Source: Alcanivorax sp.
Lineage (GTDB): Bacteria > Pseudomonadota > Gammaproteobacteria > Pseudomonadales > Alcanivoracaceae
Reading direction: 5' to 3'
DNA length: 12,238 nt
NCBI GenBank assembly: GCA_007135015.1
Contig: SLJS01000288.1
Location: 1 to 12,238, forward strand
Under the pieces are notes generated by a model that was not told where the DNA came from, did not search any database, and was given only the letters and a program-made list of their open reading frames with translations. A program made the position numbers and the translations under genes. Below are positions 7,299 through 12,238 of this stretch, piece after piece (the stretch's first letter is position 1; the number at the start of each line of letters is the position of its first letter).

Positions 7299-7844
7299 TC
7301 AGGGCGAGAAGAACAGGATCATCAGGAACTGCAGTCCCAGCAGCACCACGATGGGGCTGAGATCCAGCCCGCCCATGGGAGGCATTATCCTGCGCACCGG
7401 GGCCATCAGTGGTTCGGTGATCTGCGCCACCAGCACAAAGAAGGGGTGCCTCGGATCCTGCATGATCCAGCTGAGCACCACACGCACGATGACCGCCACC
7501 AGGAAGTAGCCGAGCACGAACGAGCCCAGGCTGTTAAAGCTGATCAGAAGCAGTTGCTGTCCGGAGGGGTGGACGCCGAAACGCATCAGGAAATCCAGCA
7601 GCCAGACCTCGGCAACGATCAGCACCACGGTGACCAGTAGCGCGGCGAAATCCACCTGTCTGTTCGGGGGCATGATGCGGCGCAGTGGGGCCAGTACCGG
7701 GTTGGTGGCCTGGACCACGAACTGGGAGAGAGGGTTGTAGAAGTCGGCGCCCACCATCTGGAGGAGAAAACGGGTGAAGGCAAGGATAATGGCCAGGTGG
7801 AAGACGACACCCAGCAGAAAAGTGAAGGCCTCCTGGGGATTCAT
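7299..7844 (-). CDS. yggT: YggT family integral membrane protein
   Basis: The product has 181 residues with about four membrane segments (roughly 8-26, 66-86, 104-127, 163-180). It contains two copies of the YggT repeat, 27-60 and 123-156, both ending in the hallmark APLRRIMPP / APVRRIMPP. In other organisms YggT proteins (YlmG in Gram-positives and plastids) have been tied to osmotic tolerance or to division/nucleoid distribution; the exact activity is unknown. The ATG at 7844 has GGAG 6 nt upstream and starts with MNPQEAF, a normal family start. An upstream in-frame start at 7916 would add 24 hydrophilic residues and is unlikely. It lies 126 nt after proC on the same strand and 16 nt before yggU. 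Confidence 0.92.
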   Translation of the reverse strand: MNPQEAFTFLLGVVFHLAIILAFTRFLLQMVGADFYNPLSQFVVQATNPVLAPLRRIMPPNRQVDFAALLVTVVLIVAEVWLLDFLMRFGVHPSGQQLLLISFNSLGSFVLGYFLVAVIVRVVLSWIMQDPRHPFFVLVAQITEPLMAPVRRIMPPMGGLDLSPIVVLLGLQFLMILFFSP

Positions 7845-7884
7845 GGGCAACTCCGGTTTTTTCCAGGGTTTGGCGAAGCCCCGT

Positions 7885-7912
7885 AGTATCGACGCTGCGC
7901 ACTGATTTGCAA
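7885..7912 (-). promoter_or_regulatory. Weak candidate promoter for yggT
   Basis: On the minus strand TTGCAA (7912-7907) and GATACT (7890-7885) are separated by 16 nt, each matching four of six sigma70 consensus bases. It lies in the proC-yggT gap, about 40 nt upstream of the yggT ATG, so yggT-yggU may have some expression of their own. Confidence 0.28.
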
Positions 7913-7918
7913 CCATTT

Positions 7919-7931
7919 GGCCCTTCGGGCC
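7919..7931. other. Perfect 5-bp GC hairpin between proC and yggT
   Basis: GGCCC-TTC-GGGCC forms a triloop hairpin about 40 nt past the proC stop codon. No T-run follows on either strand, so it could attenuate or protect an mRNA end rather than terminate fully. Confidence 0.35.
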
Positions 7932-7970
7932 GGTGGGCAGTGCTAGGTCGATTGCCGGAGCCGTCCTGTT

Positions 7971-8783
7971 TCAGTTTCCGAGCTCTTCGGCGCGGCGGCG
8001 GGCGGCGTCGACGGCGCGCGAGACCAGGTCGCTGAAGCCGCCCTGCTGGAAGACCTCCAGGGCGGCGGCGGTGGTGCCGCCCGGCGAGGTGACCCGGGCG
8101 CGGAGGGTGGCGGGGTCGTCATCGCCGGTGGCCGCCAGCTCCGCGGCGCCCCGGGCGGTCTGCAGCACCAGCTTCCGCGCGGTCTGTTCATCCAGCCCCT
8201 GCTGTCTGCCCGCCTCGATCATGGCTTCCATCAGCAGGAAGAAATAGGCGGGTCCGGAGCCCGAGACGGCGGTGACCCGATCCAGGTCCTCTTCCTGCTC
8301 GAACCAGAAGCACTGGCCCACGCTCTCGAGCACCTCATGGGCCAGGGCCTGTTGCACCGGGGTGACCCCGGGCCCGGCGAACAGGCCGGTGGCACCGACC
8401 TGGACCAGCGAGGGGGTATTGGGCATGGTGCGGATGACCGGCACGCCATCGCCCAGCCATTCGCGCAGACGCGCCACGGGCACGCCCGCGGCGATGGAGA
8501 TGACCAGCGGGGCCCTTTCGGCCAGCACCGGGCGCAATGCGGTGCAGACTTCCTCGATCTGCTGGGGTTTCACGGCCAGCACCAGAGCATCACACTCACG
8601 GGCCAGTGCGGCGTTGTCATCCAGGGTGGCAATGCCGTGGCGGCGGCTGACGGCCTCGCGCTGCCCCTGGTCCCGGTCGCTCATGCGGATCCGCTCCGGG
8701 GCCATGCCCCGGGCAATCATGCCGCCGGCCAGGCTGGAGGCCATGTTGCCGGCGCCGATAAAGCCGATGGTCTGCTCTTCCAT
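7971..8783 (-). CDS. proC: Pyrroline-5-carboxylate reductase
   Basis: ProC catalyses the last step of proline synthesis, NAD(P)H-dependent reduction of 1-pyrroline-5-carboxylate to L-proline, in the cytosol. The 270-residue product has the usual length. It shows the N-terminal Rossmann motif GFIGAGNM (7-14), the cofactor-loop segment VLAVKPQ (68-74), SIAAGV (96-101), IRTMPNTP (117-124), the dimerisation-domain AVSGSGPAY (172-180) and the family signature VTSPGGTTAAAL (231-242). The ATG at 8783 is 7 nt after the yggS stop codon, with GAGG in the overlap region serving as ribosome-binding site, so the two are co-transcribed. The pairing with yggS is common in proteobacteria. Nothing is missing. 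Confidence 0.96.
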   Translation of the reverse strand: MEEQTIGFIGAGNMASSLAGGMIARGMAPERIRMSDRDQGQREAVSRRHGIATLDDNAALARECDALVLAVKPQQIEEVCTALRPVLAERAPLVISIAAGVPVARLREWLGDGVPVIRTMPNTPSLVQVGATGLFAGPGVTPVQQALAHEVLESVGQCFWFEQEEDLDRVTAVSGSGPAYFFLLMEAMIEAGRQQGLDEQTARKLVLQTARGAAELAATGDDDPATLRARVTSPGGTTAAALEVFQQGGFSDLVSRAVDAARRRAEELGN

Positions 8784-8790
8784 GCTTGCC

Positions 8791-9480
8791 TCACTGACGG
8801 TTGTCCCGGGGGCCGAACAGGGCCGTGCCCGGGCGGATGATGGTCGCGCCCTCGGCGATGGCGGTCTCGAAGTCGTCGCTCATCCCCATCGACAGGGTAT
8901 CCAGTTCGGGCATTGTATGGCGCAGCCCGGACAGTGTCATGGCAAGCCGGCGGAAGGCGTCGCGGTTGCCGTCTGGACTCCCGGCCCGGGGAATGGCCAT
9001 CAGCCCGCGCAGGCGCAGCCGGGGAAGCTGTGCGATGGCGCGCGCCAGCGGGCCTGCCTCTTCGGGCGCGACACCGTGCTTGGTGCTTTCCCCGTCGATA
9101 TTGACCTGGATGCATACATTCAGCAGCCCCAGTTCCTCCGGGCGCTGCCCGTCGAGCCGCCGGGCCACCTTTTCCCGGTCCACCGAGTGCACCCAGTCGA
9201 AGTGGCGGGCGATGTCCCGGGTCTTGTTGGACTGGACGGGGCCGATGAAATGCCAGCAAAGGGCCAGATCCGCCAGCTCGCGCTGCTTGTCCAGCGCCTC
9301 GCGCACATAGCTTTCGCCGAAATCCCGCACTCCGGCCTGGGCCATTTCCCGGACTTCCCCGGCCCCGCGGGTCTTGCTCACCGCCAGCAGGGTCACCGAT
9401 TCCGCCCGCCGGCCGGCGTCCCCGGCCGCCCTGGCCATGCGCTCGCGTATCGCGGCGAGGCGGTCTGCGGCGATTTCCAT
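8791..9480 (-). CDS. yggS: PLP homeostasis protein (YggS/PROSC/PLPBP family)
   Basis: The 229-residue product binds pyridoxal 5'-phosphate without known enzymatic activity; family members buffer PLP and influence amino-acid and vitamin B6 pools. The PLP lysine is Lys36 in LLAVSKTR (31-38). Other signatures are FGESYVREALDK (54-65), WHFIGPVQSNKTRDIA (76-91), FDWVHSVDR (94-102), VNIDGESTK (126-134), RGLMAIP (158-164) and SMGMSDDFETAI (197-208). The phosphate-binding end reads RPGTALFG (216-223), where I expect R-[IV]-G in this family; the Pro recalls the RPG of alanine racemases. The ATG at 9480 has GGAGG 10 nt upstream. It heads the yggS-proC-yggT-yggU cluster and is divergent from pilT, an arrangement also known from Pseudomonas and, in part, E. 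coli. Confidence 0.95.
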   Translation of the reverse strand: MEIAADRLAAIRERMARAAGDAGRRAESVTLLAVSKTRGAGEVREMAQAGVRDFGESYVREALDKQRELADLALCWHFIGPVQSNKTRDIARHFDWVHSVDREKVARRLDGQRPEELGLLNVCIQVNIDGESTKHGVAPEEAGPLARAIAQLPRLRLRGLMAIPRAGSPDGNRDAFRRLAMTLSGLRHTMPELDTLSMGMSDDFETAIAEGATIIRPGTALFGPRDNRQ

Positions 9481-9559
9481 TATTGAACGGCCTCCGGTGA
9501 AGGGGTACCTTAGTACGGTATTTTTCTGAGGTGCGCCCTTCGCGGGCAGCCCTCGCGCC

Positions 9560-9578
9560 GCCTGCCCGGTGGGCAGGC
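9560..9578. other. Perfect 8-bp stem-loop in the yggS/pilT gap
   Basis: GCCTGCCC (9560-9567), GGT loop and GGGCAGGC (9571-9578) make a strong triloop hairpin. An additional GGGCAG at 9544-9549 can pair with CTGCCC (9562-9567) instead. No T-tract follows, so it is not a standard terminator. Confidence 0.5.
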
Positions 9579-9581
9579 TTG

Positions 9582-9590
9582 ATCATAACA
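9582..9590 (-). promoter_or_regulatory. Candidate extended -10 promoter for yggS-proC-yggT-yggU
   Basis: Minus strand reads TG-T-TATGAT (9590-9582): a TGn extension plus a -10 box matching five of six bases. No good -35 is present, as is common for extended -10 promoters. Transcription would start near 9575, leaving a leader of about 95 nt that opens with the hairpin at 9578-9560. Confidence 0.35.
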
Positions 9591-9653
9591 GCGGCGGTTC
9601 ATTCCGGATATCCGGCCGCCGGAAGTAAAACAACAGCAGTCGACGGATCCAGC

Positions 9654-10688
9654 ATGGATATTACCGAGTTGCTCGCCTTCAGCGCCAAGAATGGTGCTTC
9701 GGACCTCCACCTTTCGGCGGGGTTGCCACCCATGATTCGCGTGGACGGGGATGTGCGCCGCATCAATCTGCCGGCCATGGAGCACAAGGAAGTCCACGGT
9801 CTCATCTACGACATCATGAACGACAAGCAGCGCAAGGACTTCGAGGAGTTTCTGGAGACGGACTTCTCCTTCGAGGTGCCCGGCGTTGCCCGCTTCCGTG
9901 TCAACGCCTTCAACCAGAACCGAGGCGCCGGCGCCGTGTTCCGGACCATTCCCTCCAAGGTACTGACCATGGAGGATCTGGGCATGGGCAAGGTCTTCCA
10001 GAAGGTTTCGGAATTCCCCCGGGGCATCGTGCTGGTCACCGGCCCCACGGGTTCGGGCAAGTCCACGACGCTGGCGGCCATGCTGGATTACATCAACAAC
10101 AGCCGCTACGAACACATCCTCACCATCGAGGACCCGATCGAATTCGTGCACGAGTCCAAGAAGTGCCTGGTCAACCAGCGCGAGGTGCATCGTGACACCC
10201 TGGGCTTTTCCGAGGCGTTGCGCTCGGCGCTGCGGGAAGACCCGGACATCATTCTCGTGGGCGAGCTGCGGGACCTGGAGACCATTCGCCTGGCGCTGAC
10301 CGCTGCCGAGACCGGGCACCTTGTGTTTGGCACCCTGCACACCACCAGCGCGGCCAAGACCATCGACCGGGTGGTGGACGTATTCCCCGCATCGGAAAAG
10401 GCCATGGTCCGCTCCATGCTTTCGGAATCGCTGCAGGCGGTGATTTCCCAGGCACTGCTCAAGAAACAGGGCGGCGGTCGTATCGCCGCCCACGAGATCA
10501 TGATCGGCACCGCCGCGATCCGGAACCTGATCCGCGAGGACAAGGTCGCGCAGATGTATTCGGCCATTCAGACCGGCGGCCAGCTGGGCATGCAGACGCT
10601 GGACCAGTGCCTGCAGGGCCTGGTTCAGAAGAACCTGATCAGTCGCGAACAGGCCCGCGAGAAGGCCAAGCAGCCTGAATCCTTCTAG
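9654..10688 (+). CDS. pilT: Type IV pilus retraction ATPase PilT
   Basis: PilT is the hexameric cytoplasmic motor that depolymerises type IV pili, powering twitching motility, surface sensing and DNA uptake. The 344-residue product equals the Pseudomonas length and resembles the PilT I remember from that genus over its whole length. The N-terminal PAS-like domain has ASDLHLSAGLPPMIRVDG (15-32). The ATPase core has Walker A GPTGSGKS (130-137), the Asp-box TIEDPIEF (157-164), Walker B IILVGELRD (199-207) with Glu204, and the His-box GHLVFGTLHT (221-230). The retraction-specific AIRNLIRE is intact at 288-295. The start at MDITELL is the family start; the longer open frame from 9531 is not used. 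The ribosome-binding site is weak. pilU follows after 48 nt, so the two form an operon. Confidence 0.98.
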   Translation: MDITELLAFSAKNGASDLHLSAGLPPMIRVDGDVRRINLPAMEHKEVHGLIYDIMNDKQRKDFEEFLETDFSFEVPGVARFRVNAFNQNRGAGAVFRTIPSKVLTMEDLGMGKVFQKVSEFPRGIVLVTGPTGSGKSTTLAAMLDYINNSRYEHILTIEDPIEFVHESKKCLVNQREVHRDTLGFSEALRSALREDPDIILVGELRDLETIRLALTAAETGHLVFGTLHTTSAAKTIDRVVDVFPASEKAMVRSMLSESLQAVISQALLKKQGGGRIAAHEIMIGTAAIRNLIREDKVAQMYSAIQTGGQLGMQTLDQCLQGLVQKNLISREQAREKAKQPESF

Positions 10689-10736
10689 GGCGGCGACCGA
10701 AGTGCCCCGAGGGGGCTGGCTTACAGAGGAAACAGC

Positions 10737-11858
10737 ATGGAATTCGAAGACCTGCTCAAGGTGATGGTGCAGAAGGAGGGCTCGGACCTCTTCATCACCG
10801 CCGGCGTGCCGCCTTCCATGAAGGTCAACGGCAAGATCCTGCCGGTTACCAAGACCGCGCTGACCCCGGACATGACTCGCGATATCGTCTTCGGCGTCAT
10901 GACCGAGAAACAGCGCAAGGACTTTTCCGAGGACAAGGAATGCAACTTCGCCATTTCGGCCCGGGGTATCGGCCGCTTCCGGGTGAGCGCCTTCCACCAG
11001 CGCAACCTGGTGGGCATGGTAGTCCGCCGCATCGAGGTAAACATCCCGCAGCTTGATGACCTGCGCTTGCCGGCGATCCTCAAGGACATTGCCATGACCA
11101 AGCGGGGCCTGGCGATCTTCGTGGGCGCCACCGGCACAGGTAAATCGACTTCGCTGGCGGCGATGATCGGCTATCGCAACCGCAATTCCCGGGGTCATAT
11201 CATCACCATCGAGGACCCCATCGAATTCATCCACCAGCACCAGAGCTGCATTGTCACGCAGCGCGAGGTGGGCATTGATACCGACTCCTTCGAAGTGGCC
11301 CTGAAGAACACGTTGCGGCAGGCGCCGGACGTGATCCTGATCGGCGAGATCCGCTCACGGGAAGTGATGGACAAGGCCATCGCCTTTGCCGAGACCGGCC
11401 ACCTCTGTCTGGCCACGCTTCATGCGAACAACGCCAACCAGGCCCTGGACCGGATCATTCACTTCTTCCCCGCCGACCGGCATGACCAGTTGTGGATGGA
11501 CCTTTCCCTGAACCTCAGGGCCATCATTGCCCAGCAGTTGATCCCCACGCCGGATGGCAAGGGCCGCAAGGCGGCCATCGAAGTGCTGCTGAACACTCCC
11601 CTGATCGCGGACAACATCCGCAAGGGCGAGGTGCATGCGCTCAAGGAGCTGATGAAGAAGTCGAGGGAGCTCGGGATGCAGACCTTCGACCAGCATCTCT
11701 ACGACATGTACACGGCCGGCGAGATCACCTACGACGACGCCATGCGCCACGCTGACTCGCCCAACGACCTGCGTCTGATGATCAAGCTCGGGGCCGATAG
11801 CGATGCCGGCTCCCTGGACGATGCCACCCGGGGGCTGTCGATCGAGGATACGGAGTAG
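10737..11858 (+). CDS. pilU: Type IV pilus retraction ATPase PilU
   Basis: PilU is a PilT paralogue that works together with PilT to raise retraction force. The 373-residue product is close to the ~380 of known PilU. It shows GSDLFITAGVPPSMKVNG (15-32), Walker A GATGTGKS (130-137), TIEDPIEF (157-164), Walker B VILIGEIR (199-206) and GHLCLATLHA (221-230). At the position of PilT's AIRNLIRE it reads LIADNIRKGE (289-298), as expected for PilU rather than PilT. The C-terminal tail (350-373) is acidic and variable. The ATG has GAGGAAA about 5 nt upstream, a stronger site than that of pilT. It is the second gene of the pilT-pilU operon; the following DNA has hairpins but no gene. Confidence 0.97.
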   Translation: MEFEDLLKVMVQKEGSDLFITAGVPPSMKVNGKILPVTKTALTPDMTRDIVFGVMTEKQRKDFSEDKECNFAISARGIGRFRVSAFHQRNLVGMVVRRIEVNIPQLDDLRLPAILKDIAMTKRGLAIFVGATGTGKSTSLAAMIGYRNRNSRGHIITIEDPIEFIHQHQSCIVTQREVGIDTDSFEVALKNTLRQAPDVILIGEIRSREVMDKAIAFAETGHLCLATLHANNANQALDRIIHFFPADRHDQLWMDLSLNLRAIIAQQLIPTPDGKGRKAAIEVLLNTPLIADNIRKGEVHALKELMKKSRELGMQTFDQHLYDMYTAGEITYDDAMRHADSPNDLRLMIKLGADSDAGSLDDATRGLSIEDTE

Positions 11859-11874
11859 CGCTCCTTCGGAGCGC
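11858..11874 (+). terminator. Hairpin at the pilU stop codon, possible transcript end
   Basis: GCGCTCC-TTC-GGAGCGC is a perfect 7-bp triloop hairpin whose first base is the last base of the pilU TAG. There is no U-tract, so intrinsic termination would be inefficient; mRNA 3'-end protection is an alternative. Confidence 0.3.
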
Positions 11875-11913
11875 GGCTGCGGGCTACGGGCCGCGAGCTG
11901 CGAGCAGCAAGCG
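11872..11913. repeat. 7-nt-periodic degenerate repeat after pilU
   Basis: Six units of 7 nt run without gaps and fit about RCGRGCY, for example GCGGGCT (11879-11885), GCGAGCT (11893-11899) and GCGAGCA (11900-11906). The period matches the arrays after uvrD although the unit sequence differs. Similar low-complexity heptamer strings are common between genes of some high-GC gammaproteobacteria. Confidence 0.55.
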
Positions 11914-11928
11914 CCTCTTCGAGGCGCT
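11910..11928. other. Perfect 8-bp triloop hairpin after pilU
   Basis: AGCGCCTC-TTC-GAGGCGCT is a perfect inverted repeat with a TTC loop, the third of this kind in the window. It overlaps the end of the 7-nt-periodic array. Confidence 0.5.
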
Positions 11929-12095
11929 GTGGCCGGTGGTCGGCCGTCAGTTGTCGGACCCAGCTTCGAATCTGGAACAGCGGTCAGCGAATGATCGCTT
12001 CTCCTCTGGCGAGGGTGCCGTAAACGGCCTTGCTCATTGCTGCGGCGTTGGCGATTGGAAGCCTCCCCCCGCGAGGGGAGGGTGTCGCAAGAGGA
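11929..12095. other. Non-coding stretch after pilU
   Basis: No gene is supported here. The only structures seen are GCCG/CGGC around 12020 and a 7-bp stem CCTCCCC (12062-12068) with GGGGAGG (12075-12081) around a 6-nt loop. The latter resembles the CT/GA-rich palindromes scattered through many proteobacterial genomes. Confidence 0.4.
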
Positions 12096-12124
12096 TTTGT
12101 GGGAGCGCACCCTGGGGCGCGAAG
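12096..12124. repeat. REP-like extragenic element
   Basis: The segment reads TTTGTGGGAGCGC, then ACCCTGGG, then GCGCGAAG. This is the layout of the GTGGGAGCGn...nCGCGAA repetitive extragenic palindromes of Pseudomonas, Xanthomonas and relatives: a conserved GTGGGAG head followed by an imperfect GC stem. Only one copy is seen in the window. Confidence 0.45.
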
Positions 12125-12170
12125 AACCTGGCACCGTCCCGGAATCCAGGGCTTCGCGGCCTTGCTGGAG

Positions 12171-12216
12171 GGTCCCCTCTCCCCGCCGTGGGAGAGGGAC
12201 AGGGAGAGGGGGGACC
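12171..12216. repeat. CT/GA-rich inverted repeat with two alternative right arms
   Basis: CCCTCTCCC (12175-12183) can pair perfectly with GGGAGAGGG at 12190-12198 or with a second copy at 12202-12210; GGTCCCC and GGGGACC extend the outer pairing. Such elements are widespread in intergenic DNA of high-GC proteobacteria and often give false reading frames coding for PLPVPLPRRGEG-type peptides. Confidence 0.5.
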
Positions 12217-12238
12217 GAATTACGGGAAAGAATCAAGC

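Larger units (their letters stand above)
9481..9653. other. Divergent yggS / pilT intergenic region
   Basis: These 173 nt separate two divergent transcripts. They contain a minus-strand extended -10 candidate (9582-9590), a weak plus-strand pair TTGAAC (9483-9488) and TACCTT (9506-9511) with 17-nt spacing, a perfect 8-bp hairpin (9560-9578) that competes with an upstream GGGCAG (9544-9549), and a 12-bp palindrome CCGGATATCCGG (9604-9615). The pilT ATG is preceded only by a weak GGA. No gene is seen. Confidence 0.5.

Noticed and set aside
7845..7916. 24-residue N-terminal extension of YggT
   Set aside because: The extra residues are not family-like, and the ATG at 7844 has a good GGAG site.
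8272..9486. 404-codon plus-strand open frame opposite proC and yggS
   Set aside because: Shadow of two well-recognised genes; crosses their boundary without any signal.
9639..9650. Adjacent SalI and BamHI sites (GTCGACGGATCC) 3 nt before the pilT ATG, suggesting a cloning scar
   Set aside because: The flanking DNA continues as natural intergenic sequence with normal neighbours on both sides; probably coincidence.
9510..11240. Long minus-strand open frame (576 codons) opposite pilT and pilU
   Set aside because: It is a shadow of two certain genes in high-GC codon usage; its His/Gly/Leu-rich translation has no domain and no ribosome-binding site.
11355..12236. 293-codon minus-strand open frame over the pilU end and the repeats
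   Set aside because: Its start is the PLPVPLPRRGEG type translation of a dispersed CT/GA repeat and the rest is antisense to pilU.
1..12238. Search for defence, toxin-antitoxin, phage, integron, CRISPR, tRNA or rRNA
   Set aside because: Nothing with the needed motifs, repeats or cloverleaf structure was seen on either strand.

Overview
The window looks like a high-GC gammaproteobacterial chromosome. The PilT protein and the order yggS-proC-yggT divergent from pilT-pilU closely resemble what I remember of Pseudomonas, while the repeat-rich intergenic DNA would also suit Chromatiales/Ectothiorhodospiraceae-like lineages; I cannot fix the genus by eye. The content is mostly core genome. I see no phage, transposase, CRISPR, toxin-antitoxin or defence module.

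Layout. On the minus strand at the left edge is the N-terminal part of a magnesium channel/transporter gene (mgtE, 1-426, cut by the window). Upstream of it lies a secreted, probably outer-membrane beta-barrel-like protein of unknown function (523-1194), then a 287-nt gap holding a well-formed sigma70-type promoter and a hairpin-rich leader. Next is a 962-residue membrane sensor with two PAS domains and intact GGDEF and EAL domains (1482-4370), which should make and/or degrade cyclic di-GMP. Divergent from it is uvrD (4666-6819), the superfamily 1 DNA helicase of nucleotide excision and mismatch repair. A convergent gap (6820-6979) carries 7-nt-periodic repeats and a small terminator candidate.

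From 6980 to 9480 the minus strand carries the cluster yggS-proC-yggT-yggU, in transcription order: PLP homeostasis protein, pyrroline-5-carboxylate reductase, a YggT membrane protein and a DUF167 protein. From a shared 173-nt divergent region, pilT (9654-10688) and pilU (10737-11858) run on the plus strand. They encode the retraction ATPases of type IV pili, for twitching motility, surface sensing and DNA uptake.

The last 380 nt have no credible gene. They are a cluster of short palindromes, a second 7-nt-periodic array, a REP-like element and a CT/GA-rich inverted repeat.

Functional links: the c-di-GMP enzyme and the pilus motors both belong to surface-attachment behaviour, but they are not in one operon and any link is inference. 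The best leads for something undescribed are the structured leader before the unknown envelope protein, the possible N-terminal extension of UvrD, the mutually exclusive hairpins between yggS and pilT, and the two 7-nt-periodic arrays that begin at or just past the stop codons of uvrD and pilU. I did not find a convincing new multi-gene system.
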